DNA of 32,976 nt. Origin: Clostridiales bacterium (lineage in GTDB: Bacteria; Bacillota; Clostridia; Oscillospirales; RGIG5299). Made by a program: the position numbers and the translations under genes. Below are positions 7,856 to 15,407 of the stretch, one piece after another (the stretch's first letter is position 1; each line of letters begins with the position of its first letter). The notes under the pieces were generated by a model, which was not told the origin of the DNA, made no database searches, and saw only the letters and a list, made by a program, of their open reading frames with translations. The stretch spans positions 1-32,976 of the forward strand of contig JAEEIO010000117.1 in NCBI GenBank assembly GCA_016281405.1. Reading direction: 5' to 3'.

Positions 7856-7884
7856 ATTTTATCACGGCTTTTAACGAAAGTCAA
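7856..7884 (-). promoter_or_regulatory. Promoter of the small SHOCT-like gene
   Basis: On the - strand TTGACT (complement of 7879-7884) and TAAAAT (complement of 7856-7861) are 17 bases apart. Transcription should start near 7849, giving a leader of about 69 bases that contains a short CCCG-GATA-CGGG hairpin before the ribosome binding site. Confidence 0.72.
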
Positions 7885-7948
7885 TAAACTGTTATGCTTT
7901 TCAAGCGTCACGCCCGAAAGACTTTTTATAAAAAACTCTTTCATTTAC

Positions 7949-7975
7949 TTGAATTATCTGTTATAATAATATAAT
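7949..7975 (+). promoter_or_regulatory. Probable promoter of the rmuC-led run
   Basis: TATAAT occurs at 7962-7967 and again at 7970-7975 in an AT-rich patch before rmuC. TTGAAT at 7949-7954 is a possible -35 box with a 15-base spacer to the second copy. The exact pairing is uncertain, but a start upstream of rmuC is expected because the preceding genes are divergent. Confidence 0.5.
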
Positions 7976-8010
7976 AATCGAAACTATGCCCTTTTGAAGG
8001 AGGAAAACCT

Positions 8011-9258
8011 TTGGAATACGTGACGCTTATCCTCTCCGCCGTCGCCGCGGCCGCGGCCGTGGCGGCCCTCATAGTCGCCGTCTGCAAGAAGTCGGTCTCG
8101 GAGAAAAAGATAAAAGAACTTTTGAACGAGCGGGCCTCCCGCGACGCCGAGCTCAGAAACGCCGATAAAGACCATATCGTCGCCATGATAAAGACGAGCG
8201 CCGAGAATCAGAACAACGTCGTCGAGACCCTCCGCCGCTCCGTCTCCGATTCGTCGGCGCAGATGGACGCCCGCTTCGAGGCCTTCTCCAAAAACACCGA
8301 CGCCAAGTTCGAGGCCTTAAAGACCTCCAACGACCAGAAACTCGGCGAAATAAAAACCGTCGTCGACGAAAAACTACAGAAGACCTTAAACGAACGCTTC
8401 ACCCAATCCTTCGAGACCGTCTCCAAGAGCCTCGCCTCGGTCCAGCAGGGACTCGGCGAAATGAAGGAACTCGCCTCCGACGTCGGCGACCTCAAAAGCG
8501 TCATGACCAACGTCAAGACGCGCGGCGGCCTCGGCGAAATACAGCTCGAATCGATACTCGCCGAGATCCTCCCGAAAACTCTCTGGGAGCGGCAGTATAG
8601 AATATCGCCCGCCAAAAACGAAGCCGTCGACTTCGTCGTAAAACTGCCCGGCAGCGGCGAGACCCCCGTCCTGCTCCCAATCGACTCCAAGCTCCCCGTC
8701 GAAGACTATAAGCGTCTCGTCGCGGCGAACTCGGCGGGCAATAGGGAAGAGGCTGCGAAGGCCCGCAAATCGCTCGAGGCGAGAATAAAGGAAGAGGCTA
8801 AGGATATCTCCGATAAATACATAAAGCCTCCCCTTACCACCGACTTCGCCCTCATGTATCTCCCCTTCGAGGGACTTTACGCCGAGGTGACCGAATCGGA
8901 GCTTCACGAAACGCTCCGCCGCGATTACAGAGTCAACGTCACCGGTCCCTCGACCGTCGCCGCCTTCTTGAACAGCCTTCAGCTCGGCTTCCGCACCCTT
9001 GAGATACAGAAGCGCTCGGGCGAGGTATGGCGCACTCTCGGTGCCGTCAAGACCGAATTCGAAAAATTCGGCGGACTTCTCGAAAAAACGCAGAAAAAAC
9101 TCAACGAGGCGAGCGGCGACCTCGAGACCCTTATCGGCACCCGCTCCAACATGATAAGAAGGTCTCTGAAAAGCGTCTCCACCCTCCCCGACGACGAGAG
9201 CGCCGAACTGCTCGCCGCGTCCGACGAGCCCGCGCTCCCCGACTCCACCGAAATCTGA
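8011..9258 (+). CDS. rmuC: RmuC family DNA recombination protein
   Basis: Predicted 415-residue protein. The start is TTG at 8011 behind AGGAGG (7998-8003) with a 7-base spacer. Residues 1-25 form a membrane anchor rich in alanine, residues about 30-150 are a charged coiled coil, and the rest is the RmuC nuclease-like domain with the signatures TRGGLGEIQLESILAEILP, LPIDSKLPVEDYKRLV, YLPFEGLYAEV and VTGPSTVAAFLNSLQLGFRT. RmuC proteins limit rearrangements at inverted repeats and act in DNA damage or phage-restriction contexts; the mechanism in Clostridia is not settled. It is the first gene of a run whose members are mostly envelope or chromosome maintenance genes. Confidence 0.93.
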   Translation: MEYVTLILSAVAAAAAVAALIVAVCKKSVSEKKIKELLNERASRDAELRNADKDHIVAMIKTSAENQNNVVETLRRSVSDSSAQMDARFEAFSKNTDAKFEALKTSNDQKLGEIKTVVDEKLQKTLNERFTQSFETVSKSLASVQQGLGEMKELASDVGDLKSVMTNVKTRGGLGEIQLESILAEILPKTLWERQYRISPAKNEAVDFVVKLPGSGETPVLLPIDSKLPVEDYKRLVAANSAGNREEAAKARKSLEARIKEEAKDISDKYIKPPLTTDFALMYLPFEGLYAEVTESELHETLRRDYRVNVTGPSTVAAFLNSLQLGFRTLEIQKRSGEVWRTLGAVKTEFEKFGGLLEKTQKKLNEASGDLETLIGTRSNMIRRSLKSVSTLPDDESAELLAASDEPALPDSTEI

Positions 9259-9278
9259 AAAACCGGACGTGAGGCAAC

Positions 9279-10403
9279 TTGGCAGGTTTTTTGAAAAAAC
9301 TCATAAAACCCCTTGACCTGCCGCTTTTGGCGGCATGCCTCTTGGCGTCCGCCGCGGGCATGGTGCTTATCTTTTCCGCCCTCGAAAGTCCGCCCGCGGG
9401 CATCTCCCAAAGCAGATACATGATAGTTCAGGGCGTCGCCACGGCCGTAGGACTCGCGTTAGCCGTCGTCATATCGTTAATAGACTATAACTTTTTCCGT
9501 CCCTTCACCAAATTCTTCATCCCCGTCGGCGCGGCCGCCCTCGTCCTCACGGGACTGTTCGCCCCCGAGATATCGGGCAACCACAGCTGGATAGACTTAG
9601 GCATCACCTACGTCCAGCCCGCCGAATTCATAAAACTGCTGTATATCGTCACCCTCGCGGCGCATATAGATAAACTCGGCGACGATATAAACCGCCCCAA
9701 AAACTTCATCTTCCTCCTTCTCCACGCGGGCGTCTATATCGCGGGCGTGCTCGTCGAGGAGGATATGGGCATGGCGACCATATATATCCTGATTTTCGTC
9801 ATAATGCTCGTCTCGGCGGGACTTCGCGTAAAATATATGCTTCTCGCGGGGGCCCCCGTCGTCGCCGCCTTGCCGCTTATCTGGACCTTCGTCCTCAAAG
9901 ACCGTCAACGTTTCCGCATCCTCACCCTTTTCGACCCGACGTTAGACCCCCTTGGCTACGGCTATCAGGTCATCCAGTCCAAGACGGCGATAGGCAGCGG
10001 CAAATTCTTCGGCGCCGGATTTATGCAGGGCGTCATGACGCAGACCAACATGATCCCCGCCAAGCACACCGACTTCATTTTCGCCGTCTGCGGCGAGGAA
10101 TTCGGCTTCGTGGGATGTCTCGCGGTCATAGCGATACTCCTTTTCATCGTCGGCAGGATATTTTACGACACCAAAAAATCCACCGATAATTTCGGACGCA
10201 TGATTTTAGTCGGCGTTTCGGCCATGCTTCTGGTGCAGGCGGTAATAAATATCGGCATGTGCATAGGCATAACCCCCGTCATAGGCATAACTCTTCCGTT
10301 TTTCTCGGCGGGCGGCTCCTCTATGCTCTCTGTCTGGCTCGCCGTGGGACTCGTCCTGTCGGTCTTGCGCCACAGAAAGAAAAACTGGCAGGAAGCGCTT
10401 TAA
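9279..10403 (+). CDS. rodA: RodA-type SEDS peptidoglycan glycosyltransferase
   Basis: Predicted 374-residue polytopic membrane protein with about ten transmembrane segments. SEDS proteins polymerise lipid II glycan strands with a partner class B penicillin-binding protein. The stretch FDPTLDPLGYGYQVIQSKTA followed by IGSG, then PAKHTDFIFAVCGEEFGFVG and GITLPFFSAGGSSML, matches RodA better than FtsW because of the QSKxAIGSG motif. NHSWIDLG and VQPAEFIKL are also conserved. The start is uncertain: TTG at 9279 has GAGG only four bases upstream; TTG at 9291 is an in-frame alternative. No PBP partner gene is in the window. It lies 20 bases after rmuC. Confidence 0.92.
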   Translation: MAGFLKKLIKPLDLPLLAACLLASAAGMVLIFSALESPPAGISQSRYMIVQGVATAVGLALAVVISLIDYNFFRPFTKFFIPVGAAALVLTGLFAPEISGNHSWIDLGITYVQPAEFIKLLYIVTLAAHIDKLGDDINRPKNFIFLLLHAGVYIAGVLVEEDMGMATIYILIFVIMLVSAGLRVKYMLLAGAPVVAALPLIWTFVLKDRQRFRILTLFDPTLDPLGYGYQVIQSKTAIGSGKFFGAGFMQGVMTQTNMIPAKHTDFIFAVCGEEFGFVGCLAVIAILLFIVGRIFYDTKKSTDNFGRMILVGVSAMLLVQAVINIGMCIGITPVIGITLPFFSAGGSSMLSVWLAVGLVLSVLRHRKKNWQEAL

Positions 10404-10415
10404 GGCGGTGACGTT

Positions 10416-11186
10416 TTGCGGATTCTTTTCATAGCCGACGTCGTCGGCAAAGGCGGAACGGAGCTTTTATTAAAAAGACTCCCCGCCCTCAAAAACGAAT
10501 ATAAGCCCGACCTCACAATAGTAAACGGCGAAAACGCCGCGGCGGGCAACGGCGTCGACGCCTCCGCCGCCGACGCGATATTTTCGGCGGGAGCCGACGT
10601 CATAACGGGCGGCAACCACTCCTTCGACCGCCGCGACGACTCGCTTTTCGACCGTCCCTATATCCTCCGCCCGCTCAACTGGCGAACGGACGTCGGGAAG
10701 GGGAGCGCCGTTTACGACGCGGTAAGGTGGAAGGCGGCCGTCGTCTCCCTCTCGGGGACGGTAAATATGGTCGGAAACCACGAAAACCCCTTCCTCTCCG
10801 TCAAAGAAGAGATCAAAAAACTCAAAACCGAGACCGACACCGTCTTCGTCGACTTTCTCGCCGAGGCGACGAGCGAGAAAAAGGCCATGGGCCTTTGGCT
10901 TGCGGGCGAGGTCACTGCCGTAATAGGCACTCACACTCACTGTCAGACGGCCGACGCCGAAATAATAAACGGCACGGCGTATATAACCGACGCGGGATTT
11001 ACGGGGTCGAAAAACTCGGTCCTCGGCGTCGCCCCGAAGGAAGTCGTCGAGCGCTTCGCCCTCGGGAGCAGGGAAAAGCTTTTACAGCTCGACGAGCCGC
11101 CCTATATGATAAACGGCGTATTTATTGAAACCGAAAACGGCAAAGCCGTTTCGATAGAAACCGTAATGAAAATATACCAAAGATAA
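10416..11186 (+). CDS. ymdB: YmdB-family metallophosphoesterase (2',3'-cyclic nucleotide phosphodiesterase)
   Basis: Predicted 256-residue cytoplasmic dimetal phosphoesterase starting at TTG 10416, 12 bases after rodA. Metal-binding motifs are FIADVVGKGG near the N-terminus, VNGENAAAGNG, TGGNHSFDRR and the double histidine in IGTHTHCQTAD; the tail YITDAGFTGSKNSVLG is also family-typical. In Bacillus the YmdB homologue hydrolyses 2',3'-cyclic nucleotides and affects RNA levels and biofilm switching; that knowledge is transferred by homology only. Length is slightly short of the usual 264. In many Firmicutes the gene is near rny and recA; here it is placed between wall-synthesis genes instead. 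Confidence 0.92.
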   Translation: MRILFIADVVGKGGTELLLKRLPALKNEYKPDLTIVNGENAAAGNGVDASAADAIFSAGADVITGGNHSFDRRDDSLFDRPYILRPLNWRTDVGKGSAVYDAVRWKAAVVSLSGTVNMVGNHENPFLSVKEEIKKLKTETDTVFVDFLAEATSEKKAMGLWLAGEVTAVIGTHTHCQTADAEIINGTAYITDAGFTGSKNSVLGVAPKEVVERFALGSREKLLQLDEPPYMINGVFIETENGKAVSIETVMKIYQR

Positions 11187-11198
11187 GGAGTCTTTTGT

Positions 11199-12035
11199 TT
11201 GGAACTTCTCAAGTCGATTCTTCTCGGCATCATTCAGGGCCTCACGGAGTTTTTGCCCGTCTCGAGCTCGGGACATCTCGTGCTTGCGCAGGAGATATTC
11301 GGGCTCTCCTATAACGAGGCCGAAAACCTCGCCTTCGACGTCTTTCTGCATTTCGGCACCCTCGTCGCGATATGCGTCGTCTTCAGAAAGACCGTCTGGG
11401 GCATAATTAAGGCCTTTTTCACCTCGCTTAAAAAGCTTTTCACGGGCAAATACCGCTATTCGACGCTCGACAGATTCGAGAAAATGCTTCTTCTTATGAT
11501 AATCTCGATAATCCCGCTCTTCGCCGTCCTTCTTCTCAAGGATCATATAGACGCCCTCTTCTCGAGCGTGCTTGCCGTCGGCATCTCGCTCATCGTCACG
11601 GCGGGACTTCTGTTCGTCGCCGATATGCTCACGAAAAAGCCCCGTAAGACCGTCGAGCCCAAGCCCCTTCACGGACTTATAATCGGCCTTTTCCAGGCCG
11701 TCGCGACGGTGCCGGGCATTTCGCGCTCGGGCTCGACCATCACGGGCGGACTGCTTTGCGGCCTTGATAAGAGCTTCGCGGTCGAATTCGCCTTCGTCAT
11801 GTCCATCCCCGCCGTCCTCGGCGCCAATATACTCGAAATATTCAAAGTCGTCAAAAACGGTATGGAAACGCCCTTTGTCTACTGTCTTATAGGCGCGGCG
11901 GTCGCCGCCGTCGTCGGCGTCGGAGCCATCAAGCTCGTCGAGCTCGTCTCCAGAAAAAACAAGTTCGTCTTCTTCTCGATCTACTGCGCGGCGGTCGGAC
12001 TTTTCGCCGTGATCTGGTCGATAGTCGTAAAATAA
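11199..12035 (+). CDS. uppP: Undecaprenyl-diphosphate phosphatase (UppP/BacA)
   Basis: Predicted 278-residue membrane enzyme that dephosphorylates undecaprenyl diphosphate to recycle the lipid carrier of wall synthesis; loss or overproduction changes bacitracin sensitivity in known cases. The two signature loops are visible: QGLTEFLPVSSSGHLVLAQ at the N-terminus and VPGISRSGSTITGG in the middle, each with the catalytic Glu/Ser/Arg pattern. About eight transmembrane segments. The TTG at 11199 has AAGGAG at 11185-11190 with an 8-base spacer; the ribosome binding site overlaps the stop of ymdB, showing tight coupling within the run. Confidence 0.95.
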   Translation: MELLKSILLGIIQGLTEFLPVSSSGHLVLAQEIFGLSYNEAENLAFDVFLHFGTLVAICVVFRKTVWGIIKAFFTSLKKLFTGKYRYSTLDRFEKMLLLMIISIIPLFAVLLLKDHIDALFSSVLAVGISLIVTAGLLFVADMLTKKPRKTVEPKPLHGLIIGLFQAVATVPGISRSGSTITGGLLCGLDKSFAVEFAFVMSIPAVLGANILEIFKVVKNGMETPFVYCLIGAAVAAVVGVGAIKLVELVSRKNKFVFFSIYCAAVGLFAVIWSIVVK

Positions 12036-12062
12036 AAGGCTTTTAAGAAAGAAGGTCGTAAA

Positions 12063-14492
12063 ATGGCCCAAAAAAGCAAGAATAAGAATAAAAATGCCGC
12101 GAGCCGGCCTCGTAAAAACGAGCCCGCCAAAAAGAAAAACACGGGCGCGCAGGTCGCGGGCGTTGCGCTTTTCTTTCTCGCCCTTGCCGTCGTCATCTCG
12201 CTCTTTTTCGACGTCGGCGGCGCGGGGACGTGGATCCGCTCCGTCCTCCGCGGACTCTTCGGCTTCGGCGCCTATCTGCTCCCGATAATCCTCGTCGTGA
12301 GCGGCGTCTACGCCGTTTTCCCGAAGACCGAGCGCCGCGGCGTCAAGCTTATCTGCGGCGCGATAATGTTCGCCTCGGTCTGCGGCGTCTTCGCCCTCTT
12401 TCACACCGACGGCATCGCCGCCGAATCCTTCACGGGCCTCACGGCCGAGCTCTATAACCTCGGCAGCGCCGAGCTCTTCTCGGGCGGCGTCGTGGGCGGC
12501 TACCTCGGCTACCCGCTGTCTTTGTGGCTCGGCGGAGTTTTCGCCGCGCTCATAATCTGCTTCATCCTCGTCGTTTCCCTCATCTATTACTGCGACGTCT
12601 CCCTCGCCGCCGTCTTCTCTAAAATCGGCGAGAAGATAAAAGCCTCCCGCGAAAAGAGAATGCTCGAAAAAGAGGAGCGCGCCGAGGCCGAAAAGAATAA
12701 AGAAAACGATATTTTCGGCGAGCCCGAAAAGAAAAGGAACGAACCCGTCATTAACGGCGTCGCCGATATCGACATCCCCGTCGACGACCCCCTGGAGCCC
12801 GAAAAGAAGAAAAAGAAGGAAAAAGAAAAGGATAAAAAACGCAGCGTCATCGACGTCCCCGTCGACTCTCCCGCCTCTCCGGCCATCCCCGACGGCCCCG
12901 CCGCGGAGGAGATCCCCGAAAAGATAACCGTCACCGCCGCCGAAAAGGCGGAAATGATAAAAGAGATAGAGGAAAAAGCGGGCGAAAAGCCCAAGGCCAA
13001 GCCCTACCGCTATCCGCCTCTCTCCCTCATATCCAAGGGCGAAGCCGATAACTTCGACGCCTCCGCCGAGATGCGTCAGATGGCCGAAAAGATAGTCTCC
13101 ACGCTCGCCTCCTTCGGCGTCGAAACGAGAATAACCAATATCACGAGAGGCCCGTCCGTCACCCGATTCGAGCTCGTCCCCGGTATGGGCGTAAAAATAA
13201 GCAAAGTCGCAAACCTCTCTAACGACCTCGCGCTTGCCCTCGCCGCGAGCCGCGTGAGAATAGAGGCGCCCATACCCGGCAAGGCCGCCATCGGCATCGA
13301 GGTCCCCAACCGCAAGAGGACGACGGTCTACCTCCGCGACATCCTGAACAGCCGCGAGTTCACCACCTCCGAAAGCTTCGTCACCGCCGCTCTCGGCAAG
13401 GATATAGGCGGCATGCCCGTAATTATGGACATCGCCAAAATGCCCCACGTGCTCGTAGCGGGCTCCACAGGCTCCGGTAAATCGGTCTGTATCAACTCGA
13501 TAATCGTTTCGCTCATCTATAAAGCCTCGCCCGAAAAGGTAAAGCTTATAATGATAGACCCCAAAATGGTCGAACTTTCCGACTATAACGGCATCCCGCA
13601 CCTTCTCATCCCCGTCGTCACCGATCCGAAAAAGGCCGCGGGCGCGCTTTTGTGGGCCGTCGCCGAGATGGAAAAACGCTATCAGCTTTTAAGCGAAAAC
13701 TCGGTCAGAGAGATATTTTCCTATAACGCCCTCGCCGAGAACGACCCCGAACTCGAGCCCATCCCGCAGATAGTCATAATCATCGACGAGTTTGCCGACC
13801 TTATGATGACCGCCCCCAAGGACGTTGAAGACGCCGTCTGCCGCATAGCGCAGAAGGCGAGAGCCGTCGGCATGCACCTCATAGTCGCCACCCAGCGTCC
13901 GTCCGCCGACGTCCTGACGGGTCTTATCAAAGCCAACATCCCCTCGCGTATAGCGTTTGCCGTCGCGAGCGGCCTCGATTCGAGGATCATCCTCGACCAG
14001 ACGGGCGCCGAAAAGCTCATAGGCCGCGGCGATATGCTCTATAACCCCTTGGGCTGCGAAAAGCCGATAAGAGCGCAGGGCTGCTTCGTCCCCGATAAAG
14101 ACATATCGGCCGTCATAGCCTTCGTCAAGGCCAACGGCACGGCCGCTTACGATGAAGGCGTTATAAAAGAGATCGAAAAGAACGCCGAACTGCAGGACAA
14201 CAAGGGCAAGAAAAACGGCGGCGCCCCCGCCGAGGTCGGCGACTCCGACCCGATGACCGAAGAGGCGATAGACATCGCCATCGACGCCCGCACCGTCTCG
14301 ACCTCCATGCTTCAGCGCCGTCTGAAACTCGGCTACGGCCGCGCCGCGAGAATAATCGACGAGATGGAGGAGCGCGGCATCGTCGGCCCGCCCGACGGCT
14401 CCAAGCCCCGCCAGGTCCTCATCTCCAAATCCGAATGGAACGAAATAAAACTGCGTCAGGCCGACGTTTCCGAAATGCAGGATAAAGTCTGA
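12063..14492 (+). CDS. ftsK: FtsK/SpoIIIE family DNA translocase
   Basis: Predicted 809-residue protein. After a lysine-rich start come four transmembrane segments (residues about 30-190), a highly charged linker (about 195-320, many Lys/Glu/Pro), the alpha/beta motor and a gamma winged-helix domain. Walker A GSTGSGKS is near residue 467, Walker B IIIIDEFADLMM near residue 570, followed by the RecA-like ATQRPSADVLTGLIKANIPS stretch. The gamma domain (TVSTSMLQRRLKLGYGRAAR, then IIDEMEERGIVGP) recognises KOPS/SRS-type polar sequences. The enzyme pumps chromosomal DNA through a closing septum; in a spore former it would be SpoIIIE. It lies 27 bases after uppP and 20 before mrp. Confidence 0.96.
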   Translation: MAQKSKNKNKNAASRPRKNEPAKKKNTGAQVAGVALFFLALAVVISLFFDVGGAGTWIRSVLRGLFGFGAYLLPIILVVSGVYAVFPKTERRGVKLICGAIMFASVCGVFALFHTDGIAAESFTGLTAELYNLGSAELFSGGVVGGYLGYPLSLWLGGVFAALIICFILVVSLIYYCDVSLAAVFSKIGEKIKASREKRMLEKEERAEAEKNKENDIFGEPEKKRNEPVINGVADIDIPVDDPLEPEKKKKKEKEKDKKRSVIDVPVDSPASPAIPDGPAAEEIPEKITVTAAEKAEMIKEIEEKAGEKPKAKPYRYPPLSLISKGEADNFDASAEMRQMAEKIVSTLASFGVETRITNITRGPSVTRFELVPGMGVKISKVANLSNDLALALAASRVRIEAPIPGKAAIGIEVPNRKRTTVYLRDILNSREFTTSESFVTAALGKDIGGMPVIMDIAKMPHVLVAGSTGSGKSVCINSIIVSLIYKASPEKVKLIMIDPKMVELSDYNGIPHLLIPVVTDPKKAAGALLWAVAEMEKRYQLLSENSVREIFSYNALAENDPELEPIPQIVIIIDEFADLMMTAPKDVEDAVCRIAQKARAVGMHLIVATQRPSADVLTGLIKANIPSRIAFAVASGLDSRIILDQTGAEKLIGRGDMLYNPLGCEKPIRAQGCFVPDKDISAVIAFVKANGTAAYDEGVIKEIEKNAELQDNKGKKNGGAPAEVGDSDPMTEEAIDIAIDARTVSTSMLQRRLKLGYGRAARIIDEMEERGIVGPPDGSKPRQVLISKSEWNEIKLRQADVSEMQDKV

Positions 14493-14512
14493 AAACGAAA
14501 GGATAAAATATC

Positions 14513-15334
14513 ATGAGCGAATGCACCCACAACTGCGAGACCTGCGGGCAAAACTGCTCCTCAAGGTCAAATGAAAGCCTCAAAGCGGCCCCCCACGAGA
14601 TGTCGCAGATCAAAAAAGTAATAGGCGTCGTCAGCGGCAAAGGCGGCGTCGGCAAATCGATGGTCTCCTCACTGCTTGCCGTCACCATGCGCCGCCGCGG
14701 CTTTGAAACCGCCGTGCTCGACGCCGACGTCACCGGCCCCTCCATCCCCAAAATGTTCGGCGTCAGGGATAAAGCCGAGGCCGACGGAAGCGGCATCTAC
14801 CCCGGCCGCACCAAAACCGGCATAAAAATAATGTCCGTGAATATGCTCCTTGAGGACGACACCGACCCCGTCGTCTGGCGCGGCCCCGTCATAGCGGGCG
14901 CCGTCAAGCAGTTCTGGACCGACGTCATCTGGGAAGACGTCGACTATATGTTCGTCGATATGCCTCCCGGAACGGGCGACGTCCCGCTCACCGTCTTCCA
15001 GTCCCTCCCCGTCGACGCTATCGTCGTCGTCACCTCGCCCGCCGAGCTCGTCTCGATGATAGTCGCCAAGGCGGTCAAAATGGCCCGCCTCATGAATATC
15101 CCCGTCCTCGCCCTCGTCGAGAACATGAGCTATTTCGAGTGTCCCGACTGCCATAAAAAACACGATATTTTCGGCGAATCGAAGGCCGAAAAGACGGCGG
15201 AGGATTTCGGCGTCAACGTAGTCGCGAGACTCCCCGTCGACCGCAAACTCGCGGCCGCCTCCGACAAGGGCGCCGTCGAGCTTTTCGAAGGCGACTGGCT
15301 CGAGGGCGTGGCCGACGCCATCGAAAAACTGTAA
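14513..15334 (+). CDS. mrp: Mrp/NBP35 (ApbC) family iron-sulfur carrier ATPase
   Basis: Predicted 273-residue P-loop ATPase of the MinD/Mrp class that carries and delivers Fe-S clusters to apoproteins in the cytoplasm. The deviant Walker A VVSGKGGVGKS is at about residues 39-49, followed by LDADVTGPSIPKMFG and FVDMPPGTGDVPLTVFQSLP, both diagnostic. Near the C-terminus the CPDC pair (about residue 212) provides the bridging cluster ligands. The N-terminal extension CTHNCETCGQNC adds four cysteines, as in NBP35-like members, and could hold a second cluster. The next genes encode an iron-sulfur oxidoreductase (iorA), a plausible client, although they have their own promoter. Confidence 0.93.
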   Translation: MSECTHNCETCGQNCSSRSNESLKAAPHEMSQIKKVIGVVSGKGGVGKSMVSSLLAVTMRRRGFETAVLDADVTGPSIPKMFGVRDKAEADGSGIYPGRTKTGIKIMSVNMLLEDDTDPVVWRGPVIAGAVKQFWTDVIWEDVDYMFVDMPPGTGDVPLTVFQSLPVDAIVVVTSPAELVSMIVAKAVKMARLMNIPVLALVENMSYFECPDCHKKHDIFGESKAEKTAEDFGVNVVARLPVDRKLAAASDKGAVELFEGDWLEGVADAIEKL

Positions 15335-15346
15335 AAGCGTTTTTTC

Positions 15347-15375
15347 TTTACAAACCGCCCCCGCGGTTGTATAAT
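15347..15375 (+). promoter_or_regulatory. SigA-type promoter of iorA-iorB-ACT
   Basis: TTTACA at 15347-15352 and TATAAT at 15370-15375 with a 17-base spacer, in the 73-base gap between mrp and iorA. The start of transcription would be about 15382. No terminator is visible between mrp and this site, so read-through from the upstream run is possible. Confidence 0.82.
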
Positions 15376-15407
15376 AATTGACAGACGATTCAAACAGGAG
15401 AATACCG

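Noticed and set aside
7664-7966. A 100-codon + strand frame between the lipoprotein gene and rmuC
   Set aside because: It runs antisense across the 53-codon gene, its leader and promoter, has no ribosome binding site and low-complexity hydrophobic/basic composition.
11082-13601. An 839-codon open frame antisense to uppP and ftsK
   Set aside because: It spans two well-supported genes on the other strand and has repetitive acidic/basic composition; a shadow caused by codon usage.
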